Assembly: GCA_006384855.1 (NCBI GenBank)
Contig: VCJN01001755.1
Location: 62,001 to 126,000 of the forward strand
Source: Tetraselmis striata
Lineage: Eukaryota; Chlorophyta; Chlorodendrophyceae; Chlorodendrales; Chlorodendraceae
Length of the DNA: 64,000 nucleotides
Direction of reading: 5' to 3'
The notes beneath the pieces are model-generated. The model was not told the origin of the DNA. It saw nothing but the letters and a program-made list of their open reading frames with translations, and did not search any database. This document shows positions 54,104 to 64,000 of the stretch, piece after piece (position 1 is the stretch's first letter; the number at the start of each line of letters is the position of its first letter). A program made the translations under genes and the position numbers.

Positions 54104-57009
54104 TCAACACTCCACGCTCCACTCCACCGTCTCACCGGCCCACATCGGGCGCACCACGGTGTCGCCAAAGGTGTACTCGCCCGGGATGGTCCACGGCGCA
54201 CGGCGCAGCGTGACGGTGCTGCTGTTCCGCGGCAGCCCGTAGAAGTCGGGGCCGTGGAAGGACGCAAAGCCCTCCAGCTTGTCCAGCGCCCCCGCCTGCG
54301 CACAGCATCGCCGCTCTCAGCGCCCCCCCCCCCCCCCCCCCCCAGGCCAGCAGAGCGGCATGCCGGTAGGTGGCTGCGGGCCAGGCGGAGGCCCTCTCAC
54401 GCACCTTCTCAAAGGCGTGCGCGTACAGCGACAGCGCCACGGGCGCGCTGTAGATTCCGGCGCAGCCGCACGCCGACTCCTTTGCGCCCTGCACGCCATT
54501 GAGACAGACAGCTCAGCGCGGTGCGACTGTGCGGCCGAGTGTACACGAGAACCGCCACGGCGCCGGCTGCCCTCTCTGCGTGGCTGCGCCTCCAGGGCCT
54601 TGCTGGCGGGTGTGCAAGGGAAGGGAGGGGAAGCGGGGCCGGACAAAGGAAAGTGGGGCAAGAGGGGCGTTCTTTGCCAGCTGGGGTTGCGCACCACGGG
54701 GTGCGGTGCGCTGTCCGTGCCCAGGAAGAAGCTGGGGTGGCCGCTGGTGGCTGCCTGCAGCACTGCCTCGCGATGCTCCTCCCGCTTCAGCACGGGCAGA
54801 CAGTAGTTGTGCGGCCGCAGGCCACCCTGCGCCCACACGCGCCGCCCGCACGTAGTGAGAACCGCCCGGCTCCCCCACGCGCAGGCACCCCTCAGCCCGG
54901 CAACAGCATATAAGCTTTGGGTTCGCTCTATAGTACCCTATTTGACGCCCCCCCGTGAAGAGTGGCAGGCTATTTTCATCTGCAGATCTATCACAGACAT
55001 GGCAGACAATCTCCACTCTGATGGTGCAAATCAATTCATTGAATTGGGCGAACCTCTGCTCCCAATTCAATGGTGCGGCTAGTCAGCAGCAGGGCTGACT
55101 GGAAGAGAGGAGGGGGGGGGGAGGGGGGGGGGGCGCACCACAAATAGTGCGTTGCGGTTTAGCAGCATGTGCTGCGGGGTGATGGAGGCCGCCACATTGT
55201 CCCCTGCGGCGCGCACAAACTCGGCTGCGTTGCGCGTCGTGATGTGCTCCATCACCACCTGCTCGGCGCCGGGCAGCCGGGGGCGCCTCACTGGGGTGCG
55301 GGCCCGCCGCTGGGGACAGGACTGCAACCCCGTTGAATGGGGCTGAGCGTACAGGGGTGGGAACCGGGGGGCGGGGGGTACCTTCAGGCTGGGCACCTTT
55401 TCCAGGATGGGCACCAGCTTCTGCGTGATAAAGACCGCCTCGCGATCAAACATGTCCACCTCGGAGTCCGTTACCTCGCCGTGCACGCACAGCATCATGC
55501 CCACCTGCCAAGCGAGCAGCGAGGTCGCGAATATAGTGAGACAGGGCGCATGAGGCGGTGCTGACAGGAGGGGCGGGGTTGGCCTGTGTTCGGCGCACCT
55601 CCGCCATCGCCTTGAGCGCAGGCAGGACCTTTTCGAAGCTGGTGACACCCGAGTCGCTGTTGGTGGTGGCTCCGGCTGGGTACAGCTTGAACGCGATGAT
55701 GCCGGCCTCCTTGGCCGCCGCCACCTGCCGGATTCCAGACACCACCGTGAGGACAGCGGTCCCCAGGCGTTGCCCAGCGGCTCTGCGAGCGATGGCACGG
55801 GCGCAGCGCAGCGCGGCACGTCGCGGCACACTCACATCCTCTGGGGACGTCTTGTCGGTGAGGTACAGCGTCATGAGCGGCTCGAACGCTGCGTCCGCTG
55901 ACGGCACGGCCGCTAGGATGCGCTGCTTGTAGGCCATCGCCTGCGCGGTGGTCAGGGGCGCGGTGCGTCACCTCGAGGCCTGCCTGATCCAGCACCCGCC
56001 AAGTGCCTCGACAGACAGTGTCCCCATCCTGCACGATCGGGATGAGGATGGCCTGCTGCATGTGCGATCCCATACGTGGTAGAAGTAAACCCGTGATTAC
56101 GTTAGTGGTGCTTACCTGAGCAAACCCCAACCCCCTGCTAATTCTACCTGTGGGTGAAGGGCGCCGCGGTGGTGGACCTGGCACAAACCATTGGCGACAG
56201 CAAAAGTATCGCGGCTGCAGGTGCTGGCGCGGGATGGGAACACTGCGAACAAGAACCTGCCTTGCCTGTTGGAGGTCAGGCCATAGGGGAACCACAGCGA
56301 CTGTTCTTATAGGTTGCTAGCAAGCCCGACTTGAGGCTTGTAATAAGGGTTCTTATAGGTATGTCGGCGCCAGTAGTGAGGTAAGTGGCGCAGTGATTCT
56401 CCGCATTTCCCCCGGACCCAGAGGCGACGTGAGTTGTTTTTCTCTCGCTCCCGGGACATGATAGGGCTGGCAGGATACGTGAAGCCGGCACTTCTACAGG
56501 CGGTGATTCTCACCCCAGCTAGCCTAGGTGCGCGTGTGTTTCGGCGGCGGTCAGCCCTTACCATGTCCACGGTCGTCACGGGCGGCGTGAGGTTGGGCAT
56601 GATGACCGCCCGAGAGAAGTGCTTGGCCGTGTGCGGCACCACCGACTGCAGACCGGCTAGGTGAAAAGCAGGGGGCGGAGCACAGGAGGGGAGGGGGGCG
56701 GGCTCAGGGAAGAGGCCGCCAACAGGGCGGTGCCAATGCGACTGGCCACCGACCAGCCGGGCGGTGGCACTACCGTGCCGCGACGCGCCTTCCCTCGGAT
56801 ACGATTCGTGCCGTACCTCCGTCGCGCACGTGCAGGTGCCAGTCGTCTGGGCGAGTGATGACGAGATCACCCGTCGCCTGCGCAACACTGGCTGTGCTGC
56901 GAATAGACTTGTTTGGGGCGGTGCGCGCCCGCCTGAGCTGAGCCACGCTAGGGCGGCCGGCTGCGAGCAAGGCGAGGGCAGGGCGGGTGTGAGTCGGGAT
57001 CAGAGACAT
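54104..57009 (-). CDS. PYR4: Dihydroorotase, pyrimidine biosynthesis, probably plastid-targeted
   Basis: Third enzyme of UMP synthesis: cyclises carbamoyl aspartate to dihydroorotate. Nine exons: 56817-57009, 56562-56656, 55836-55940, 55599-55724, 55382-55504, 55139-55258, 54698-54826, 54405-54488, 54104-54295. They give 388 residues, in phase throughout. It follows the bacterial PyrC type II pattern: [10 protein letters not shown] (zinc His pair), [36 protein letters not shown] (the carboxylated Lys), [62 protein letters not shown] and [13 protein letters not shown], and it ends [13 protein letters not shown]. Metal ligands and substrate residues are all present. The first 45 or so residues are rich in Ala, Arg, Ser and Thr with almost no acids, as expected for a chloroplast transit peptide. 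The intron after exon 2 contains an R1 copy. Confidence 0.95.
54323..54343. repeat. Poly-C tract, 21 bases (dihydroorotase intron 8)
   Basis: Uninterrupted C run between exons 8 and 9; reads as G on the transcript. Confidence 0.95.
56218..56374 (+). repeat. R1 repeat copy (dihydroorotase intron)
   Basis: GTGCTGGCGCGGGATGGGAA, ACAAGAACCTGCCTTGCCTG, TTGGAGGTCA, GGTTGCTAGCAAGCCCGACT, TGAGGCTTGTAATAAGGG, ending TCGGCGCCAG. Confidence 0.65.
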
Positions 57010-57357
57010 CGGTTTGATGGCGGCGGAACGGCCTGCCGGCTGGTGTTTGACGCGCGGCGAGGCGCACCGAAGAGCCCGCGCCTCGCGGCACCCAGGGTGG
57101 CACTGCTCATGGTGAGGGATGTTCGCTATCCTATTTCGAAAGTGTCGTTTAAGTGTGTGCCTAGGTGGCTTGCATCGCGAGTGTGAAGTTGCGCGGCGTT
57201 ACTAAGTAGGGTAGCGCCGATGTATCGCCCCCCCCCCCCCCCCCCCGGTCCCCCTGCCCCGACAATGGGCTCCCATCAGCTCTACGAGTACAGGTACCTG
57301 TATAAGAATTGCCCGCAGCAGCATACAGGTATGTCGGAACGGGAGCCGACGATAATG

Positions 57358-58775
57358 ACGTTTCAAGTTGAGTCTGGTTTTGCCAAAAAGGTCGCGCAGG
57401 CTATTTTACACGGTCAAGAGCCGAAATTGGCAGGATGGTTTAGCGAAAGCGTGGAGGGAAAACGGAGTCAGGGGGGGCGCTGCGTGGAACGCAGCGAAAA
57501 CTGGAAGATGGCAGGCTCAGCTGCTATGGCTGCTTTTATGTCTACTCTTGCTGCACCCAAAAAGGGCGCAACGACAGGTGCCTAGTTCCCGTACCACTGA
57601 GCAGCACTTGTAGCTGAAAAGCGGTTAGGTCAAGGGAGGAACCCCATAAACTAGTTTAGATCATTTCAAGTTGAGTCCGGTTTTGCCAGTCATGAGCGAA
57701 CGGAGAGAGAGGTGGATTGACGGAGAAGGGGTAGCGCCAGGTCATGAAGGAGTCACCGGGAAGGCCACCGCTGCGGAGTCCTGTTGGACTTGGAAGTGGC
57801 GGAGGGGGGCGATGTGGCCAAAGAAGAACCATACATGCGCCAGGTGAAGGAAGAACGTTGGGGTCGATGTAGTCCAAAACGACGTCGGAGTTAGTGGCCC
57901 AGCCGCCTTGGTAGCGAATGTGGGACAATGGTACTCCGATGGCGTTGGCCGCAGACGCTGCTCCCTTGCGAAGGCTGTGTGAGGTCAAGGAAGTGCCGGC
58001 GGGAGGGGCAGCACCGACAAGACGGACGGCTGTAGACGGCCATTCCGACATTGTAGCGGCAGTCCAAGGTTTTGACTGCTCGCTCGGGGTGACCGCCCAG
58101 AAGTTTGTTTCAGCCAAGGCAACAGTAACCAGGGGAACATAATGTATCGTGTCGATGAAGTGGTGCATGAGACGTGCAACTCGGGGGTGCTCTGACACCG
58201 GAAGGAGAAGTACGCGCAGGTCGTCGGGTCCCCGTCGGCCAGCGCGGCCTTTCTCGCGGTACACCTGCAGGGTAATGTTGTAATCGTCGACATGCACATC
58301 CCGCACTCGGCAGGAGGCGCCAGTAAGCCCTCTGGCAAAGAACATGAAGTTGACAACCGAGGCCACGAGGGCCCGGAAGTCGTGTTGGTACTATGGGGTG
58401 GGAGCAGACACAATCAGCTCGGCCTTTGTGACGAAGCGGTAAGCTATATCAGCAGGCAGAGGAACTCGCAAAGGGGCGGCTTCCAGACGGCGCTGCCGCA
58501 GCATCAGCCCACGCCTTGCCGAAGTGAGGTGTAGGCTGTCCTTGGCGATTGGGTCGAGGTTGTGCAGCTCGAAGAACCTGTTGATTGCAGTAGACAGGTA
58601 GGGTTGCAGTGACTTAGCTCCAATGTGACCTCGCTCACCAATCCAAGCAACGTACCGGACGACAGTAGCAGTGGTCGCCTCCAGCGGGCTGATGTTCTCG
58701 GAGTCGTGGCAGAACTCCGTCCGCGAACTGAGACAGTCTGCTGCGGTGGTGGGAATCGGCGCCGGGGCTTACACG
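57358..58775 (-). mobile_element. Kangaroo-type tyrosine-recombinase retroelement, 3' end with split direct repeats
   Basis: Read on the minus strand: a tyrosine recombinase gene, then B1 (TGGCAAAACCGGACTCAACT, ending at 57659), then A2 (ACTAGTTTATGGGG to CACGCAGCG, about 57655-57478), then B2 (TGGCAAAACCAGACTCAACT, about 57360-57387). A2 matches the A1 segment that precedes the gag-like frame at 7986-8165. The order B1-A2-B2 after the recombinase is the split-direct-repeat arrangement of PAT, Ngaro and kangaroo elements. The last recombinase codons lie within B1. The 5' part of the element is missing beyond about 58775. Confidence 0.75.
57656..58775 (-). pseudogene. Tyrosine recombinase of a DIRS/kangaroo-type element, one in-frame stop
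   Basis: A 370-codon frame with a single TAG at 58391-58393. The N-terminal part is a core-binding-like domain (ATTATVVRYVAWIGERGHIG, LQPYLSTAINRFFELHNLDP). The catalytic part has ALVASVVNFMFFARGLTG and SCRVRDV (first Arg region), TSHSLRKGAASAANAIGVPL (His-x-x-Arg), YQGGWATNSD (His/Trp position) and VVLDYID (tyrosine). This enzyme class integrates circular cDNA of DIRS-type retroelements without duplicating the target. Apart from the stop the frame is intact, so the copy is recent or the stop is a sequencing error. Confidence 0.8.
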
Positions 58776-58959
58776 CCAGGCAATAAACCTATCGCACTGT
58801 GGGAGTTAACGCAGACGAATAAATCGCCGCACTATCACCAAAGCTGAACTGGCCGCCGCCATTTCGATGGCACATGAATCCGAGCTTCCGGAGCACAGTC
58901 ATCCTCTCAGGTAGCGATGTCTCCCTTCACCTAATAGAACACGTGAAGTACCGGCCACT

Positions 58960-60441
58960 CACCTTACGACGCCACGCACAAAATATTGCTTGAACACATC
59001 GCACACCAACTCAGACACCGAGCGGGTGTTGGACTCTGAACCATCCTCCAGAAAGTCAAAGACCACATTGGGGTCGAAGGCGACAAATAAGCCGACACAG
59101 CTGCCGGCGGAGTAGCCAACGGCACAACCCCCGCCGACAGACATCACCGTCACCATAGACGCGACTCCCGAGCCGGCCGATGACGTGTGGCTGACTCCAT
59201 GCCAAGGAGCGCCGACCCCCCCCCCCCCCCCCCCCCGACCCCCCCCCCCCCACACACACACACACACACACTACAACCTGAAAATCGCCCTCCGGAAACA
59301 CGCTAACGCCAATGTGGGCTGCGACGCCACCGACGAGACCCTGGACTCCCACCTCAGACCGAGCGCTCGCCACGGGTGCAATGCCGGACTGCCTCGTCAC
59401 CCCCTTGGACATCACCATCTTGGGAAGAATCCACAAGCTGGAATTCATCGTTGGGAACACTGTCAAGCCGAATGAGACGCAAATGCCAGCCGTTATTCAC
59501 GTGCGGGGAAATGCGGAGAACACCCTCGTAACGGCCACATGGCATGCAACTGCTGCCCTTCAATGGCCGGCCTAAAGACAGACCGACACAATAGCACGCT
59601 TAAACTCCTCCTCAACGCGTTGGAAGTCATGAACAGCGGTCGCTCGCACGTACTATCGACAGACGCGGGAAACAATGAAACATGCGATTGACTTCTCCTC
59701 CTCCGCAACCCGAGACACCCGCCCTCATCTTCGACTTAACTGACGGAGTCCCGCGGGTCAACATGACCGTCCGCATGCATGGCGGACGCCCGCGAAGGGG
59801 GAGCCGAAGATGAGGGCCGCCGCCGCCCAAGGACCCATCCTGCTCCCCACGACCATGCTACCCTCCCTCCCTACCTCCGCCCAAACCATGCAAGCCGGAT
59901 ATCTTGCGCATCATTGGATTCGACTGGGACCCGGCCACCGACACCATATCTTGCAGCAGTTATCGTCGAGCAATCCAAACAATCCAGATAATCATATTCA
60001 AATACTGCACTGATCTCAATCATGCCACCGTACACGCTCTCATCTACAAGAAATACCAACTTCATGTGGACGTCCTTCGTCGGCAAGACTCGGCGTGTCG
60101 GATTGAGATCATCCCCATCACACTTAGCCGCAGCGTTGCCATGCACAAACTCACGCTAGAAGCCATCCGGCGCCTCACGGTCATCCGCCCCAAGAAGCAA
60201 CCTCCGGACAAACTCCCTCCGTCCCCCCCGACGCCGCTGCAATCCGCGTCTTTAGAAACCTCCAAAGACACTCAATCGGATTGCTACATACACTCCTCCG
60301 CCTATTCCGAGAATCTCCCAAACCTACTACCATGCATAAACCGCCCAGTACCTCTTACAACCCTACCTCACACACCCACAATTTAAAGCCACACTTCCGC
60401 AGATCACCGTACACAACACCCCCGCTACGGCGGGTGGGGGC
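58960..60441 (+). pseudogene. Retroelement relic with RNase H motif
   Basis: Plus-strand frames around 59040-59110 read ILQKVKDHIGVEGDK, a stop, then ADTAAG. This matches the C-terminal RNase H signature (K-x-H-x-G-x-x-G-N-x-x-A-D). Downstream of C tracts (59216-59251) and an AC repeat come KIALRKHANANVG and, in another frame, DRALATGAMPDCLVTPLDIT. From 59720 there is ALIFDLTDGVPRVNMTVRM followed by Arg/Gly-rich GGRPRRGSRR, then ILRIIGFDWDPATDTI and a frame to 60386. Stops and frame changes show decay. It could be the 3' half of the LINE type seen at 4.8-7.7 kb plus a second element. Confidence 0.55.
59216..59251. repeat. Two poly-C tracts followed by (AC)n
   Basis: C runs at 59216-59236 and 59239-59251, then an AC dinucleotide run to about 59270. 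The same G/GT combination in the other orientation occurs at 14.5 and 15.7 kb. Confidence 0.95.
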
Positions 60442-60465
60442 GGGGGGGGGGGGGGGGGGGGGGGG

Positions 60466-61369
60466 CACATACCAAGCGGCATGAAGGATGAGGGGCGCGG
60501 GCGAACAGCAAGAAGCATGCCGGAAGCTGCATCCGTAATCCCTAGGATGCCCACATCGGCTAGACAAACCAGATCCTAACATAAGCTCGATTTGGGCAGT
60601 GGGGAGCAGCAAGTCAGCACGTTGTAATTCAATTTAAATTTCAATTTGGCCGCCATCTCGCGGTACATCGCGTGGCAGAGACTGAGAGGCACGGCCATAC
60701 ATGGCACATAGCATGCAGCCCTACATATGTTGGCCATCAACCTTACGGCTTCTACCGCGATCAGATGCTGGCGTGGTGCATGTGGCCTAGGGGCGACCTC
60801 ATCGCCAAGATCAGAAAGTGCATGGCGGCATCGCAGGCGGAGAAGGACCCACCTGGGGGCCACACCTAGGCGCCAACTGAGCTGATGGTCAAAACATTGG
60901 ACTTGACGAAGCGACTGCGCGAGGAGCGGGGCAGCTCGTGGGAGCCCAGTCATCATCTTCGTATCGCGTTATTTTGCGAGGGGGCGTCGCTGTTCTCGGC
61001 ATGTGTTATATTCGTGTTATATTCACGTGGCAAGGCGGGGGTGCAGTGCGCTACGAGCGGTTTCATCGTAACGCCGGACAGCGCTCTCTTTTGATGTACC
61101 ATCGTGCACGCCAGGGCCAGCGTGGCGTGGAGCGCGAGGGTAAGTAAGAGTGCCACATTCCGGCACAGACGCAGCCTCGGATATCGCGGCCCTGTTGCAA
61201 TATTTTGATGATGCACGCGCCGGCTGCAGTGGCGGGCGCGGGTTGCCGCAGGCGACTCGGTGGGCGATCACCCACAGCGGGTCGACGGCTTAGTGGACAT
61301 CAGCCACCGTCACCGCTTGGCTGCAGCTCTCGGCACAAGAGCATGAGGAGCAACCGCCCGACAGCTTCA
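60466..61369. other. Unassigned spacer
   Basis: A G tract lies at 60442-60465. Short frames exist (for example YGFYRDQMLAWCMWPRGDLI near 60750) but no domain was recognised. Confidence 0.35.
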
Positions 61370-61560
61370 TATGTGGACGTCGCACCCTCGTTGCGCAAGA
61401 GCGCCGCCATTGCAGCATACGTCATCGGCGTCGTCATGCAGAAGATCAAGCACTTTGACGGCTGGGTTGTGCTGTCCAACGTCATGCTGGACTACATCGA
61501 CCAGACAGCCTTGCCGTGCGCTGCTTCTTGCCAGTTTTTCGGGTGGTGCACCCCTGCTTG
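61370..61560 (+). pseudogene. Second tyrosine recombinase, C-terminal fragment
   Basis: APSLRKSAAIAAYVIGVVMQ, KIKHFDGWVVLSNVMLDYID and ASCQFFGW align position by position with the recombinase at 57.7-58.8 kb (SHSLRKGAASAANAIGVPLS). The catalytic Arg, the Gly-Trp pair and the Tyr are kept, but the His of His-x-x-Arg is replaced by Pro (SHSLRK to APSLRK). No upstream domain was found. Confidence 0.65.
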
Positions 61561-64000
61561 GTGGGGTCAACACCCCACGCGGGATGCATGCCCATGGGCG
61601 GCATGACGGCAAATGCGGCCCTCCCTGTTTGAATGGTCGTATTGGTAATACATAGGTTTGGATTATACCGGGCAAACACCGCTTCGTACTCCGCTAGCAA
61701 CGCCGCGATCGATGTCTAGGCAACGCCGATGACAAGCGGCGCACGCGCCAGCCCCGGTATTAAATCACCGCGCCAAAAATGGTGGTTGCGGCGACAAAAG
61801 AAAGGCCAATGATAATTGATACCCCGTTTTAGGGCACAACCCTCCTCCAAATCCCCTCCCCCCTCCGTAAGTTTTCAAGCTGCTGGGTGATGTACTGTGT
61901 AAGTAAGGATTGTACGCACCACGTATACATGCATGGAAAACTAGTAACAATTGCATGTGGAATGTGCGGCAGAGCATGCTATTATTAGTTGTTGTGCATG
62001 CACAATGCAGCTGGCCGCAATTGCGCAAGAAGCATGAACCAGTGATTACAGTGGTCCATGGCTAGCCCGTGACCCTCCCAGCTTGCGTCTTCCATTCAAA
62101 GCTGTCACGGCTAGTTGTTGGCATCTGGATTATGCTCACTCATGGTTGCTGAACCTCGCACACTCGTCGATGTCCATGACTGTGCGCCTTCGTTGCAGAC
62201 CCAACGCTTTCAGTTTGTCCTTGCCCACGCTCATGTAGCTTCTGGCATGTATGGTACTACCATCTCATTGTTGTCAAAACATCTTTGGCACAAGGGGCAG
62301 CAGCGTCTTGAATGCGTATGATAGTTGCTGATCAATGCAGGCTCCAGCTGAGTCCTTTGATGTACATGCACACGTTGCACACATCACACTATCATGCAAT
62401 CCACAGCATCGATCTCCGCGTTCCCATCGTGGGTCATGCGCCGCGTGTTGCCAGTGTTGTAGAACCCTTCCTCCATTGCATGGTCACAAGTGAGCTCGTT
62501 GTCACACCGAAAGGCGTTGTACATGCAGCGGTCTTCATCATATGGGGCTGCATGCCACACACATACGTGGTTGATGCCATGGCATCATGCGGTGCCTAAC
62601 TGACCAAAACCATGTAAATGGCATACGTAGGATAAACTTAGCATGTGGAGCACCTAGAGGGAGACGGGATATGGGCACAACGCACGTCGTACTTGCATGC
62701 AGCCTCATGCAGCAAATAGCTCGGTTGGCTTTATGTTGACAAATAGCAGATGTGGCCCAGCATCCACTCCTCGCTACATGGATACAGTGGATACCTACCG
62801 CCCAACGGCTTGCCATCCAAGGTCGCACCCGCTTTCAAAGTGGTCTTTTCGTTGTTTGGCATCTTGCCGTTGCTGCGCCGCCATCGCCGAGCGCGGGCAG
62901 CGGCCGGGTGGGGTAAGCCGTGAAGTGAGCAAACTGCATGATGCGCGCCAAGGATAGGCGACGCCGAGCTGGCGCCGCCAAACCGCTGCGGCACGCGCAT
63001 TGTGCGACGGACAAGAGTTTGAGCCGGGAAGCAATGTTAAAGTATTGGCTACACAATAATAGCTAGCTATACCCCTCCCCATCCGATCCGACCCAGATTT
63101 TAGCCATAAAACGGGGTATTGGTTCTCATATATTGCCAAATCGTATAAACGACAAAGCGGTGCTTAGCCTTGCCATCGTACCCGCGTTGGAATTATGATC
63201 GCCATGGTGCACACTAGGGTCAGATAGATTGAAGTTGGGTTTTCAAAACTTTAGGCTGCGCTGCAAAATACATTCACTCAGCGGGGGTTCTGGACTGAAA
63301 TTCAGCCTGAAGCACTTCAGGTTACGGGATACCGCCGCGCGAAGAACGACGACGAAAGAAATCCGGACCTTGGAGCAGGTGGAAGTGGATGAGACAACTA
63401 ACACCAACGCCATTTGTCATTAGCCGTCATCACGCCCCAAACTGGCCGCCCGCGCCGGCGCTGCCTGATTTTTCTCGTAGGCGCGACGGGGCGTAGACTA
63501 GGTGATATTTCGTCTGCGAGGGCGGACGACATGTGTGTTCAAATTTATGTTGTTGTATGTACCACTACCGGTTAGTACCAATGCTGGACTCTGAGCACGC
63601 GTGGCCCGGACTCTGAACCGGGCGTGCATCACTTATCCACCCCGTCTCGTGCGGGATGCTTTTTGAAGCGGGTTGTTGTTGCTGTCTTGATCTTTCAATT
63701 ATCCTTACACTGCTTTAGCGGTGGATTTGTTACTAGCCTTTTCTTTTTGAGAGGAAGTCTGTAGTCTCCAAGGAAGTCGGTGGTCGTGGATCTTGCTTCG
63801 TACGACGATGAGTGGCGGGAATGAGCCCGTATGTAAGCGTATTCCTCCGTTGTGGCTGCGCATCTCGCACAGTCTCGAGACGGCCGCACAAAACACTACG
63901 GGAGCGGTAAGAAATTTCCATGTATGACCTTGACCTATCTAGCGTTGGGCCCTCCGAGGAGCCGCTTCGTTGCAAGTGGCGACGGGGCTGGACCACCGGC
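61561..64000. other. Unassigned DNA to the end of the window
   Basis: No gene, RNA or repeat boundary could be supported. A stretch near 63625-63675 (CCCCGTCTCGTGCGGGATGC) resembles short pieces near 4100 and 43010, suggesting one more low-copy repeat. Confidence 0.35.

Overview
This window is nuclear DNA of a green alga, most likely from the Chlamydomonadales (volvocine relatives). The evidence is: intron-rich genes with GT-AG and some GC-AG introns; TGTAA motifs, the chlorophyte poly(A) signal, shortly after several stop codons; three units of the Chlamydomonas-type telomere repeat TTTTAGGG inside an intron; and tyrosine-recombinase retroelements with split direct repeats, the class described as kangaroo in Volvox. 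There is no sign of bacterial operons, CRISPR arrays or phage genes.

Four well-recognised host genes could be rebuilt exon by exon with the reading phase consistent at every junction. They are CPSF73, the endonuclease of pre-mRNA 3' end processing (minus strand, 9.6-17.6 kb, 17 exons); the beta subunit of Rab geranylgeranyltransferase (minus, 21.1-24.2 kb, 9 exons); the 3' part of a membrane-anchored cyclic nucleotide phosphodiesterase (minus, 38.2-42.2 kb, 8 exons, 5' end not found); and dihydroorotase of pyrimidine synthesis (minus, 54.1-57.0 kb, 9 exons). Two more genes look real but have no function I recognise: a two-exon basic protein at 20.2-20.9 kb (plus) and the 3' part of a conserved-looking protein at 52.7-53.7 kb (plus). 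A TATA-headed single-exon ORF at 2.3-2.9 kb (minus) is a weaker candidate.

Most of the rest is transposon-derived. From left to right: short inverted-repeat elements (called R1 here) at 0-1.1 kb; a mutated LINE-like reverse transcriptase at 4.8-7.7 kb between two kangaroo-type 5' ends (4.2 and 8.0 kb); a 917-bp element with 77-bp terminal inverted repeats at 17.95-18.87 kb; a complete LTR retrotransposon at 27.29-34.00 kb with 5-bp target duplications, an internal fold-back, and a piggyBac-like transposon nested in its left LTR; degenerate retroelement sequence at 34-37.5 kb; two CACTA-starting inverted-repeat elements at 44.5 and 48.2 kb with a Tc1/mariner relic between them; a minisatellite at 49.9 kb; a tyrosine-recombinase element with split repeats at 57.4-58.8 kb; an RNase H-bearing retroelement relic at 59-60.4 kb; and a second recombinase fragment at 61.4 kb.

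Two features run through the whole window. About 25 G or C homopolymer tracts of roughly 16-36 bases occur in introns, repeats and intergenic DNA. Two short repeat families (R1 and R2) sit mostly in the introns of CPSF73 and the phosphodiesterase, and R2 copies often end directly in a G tract.
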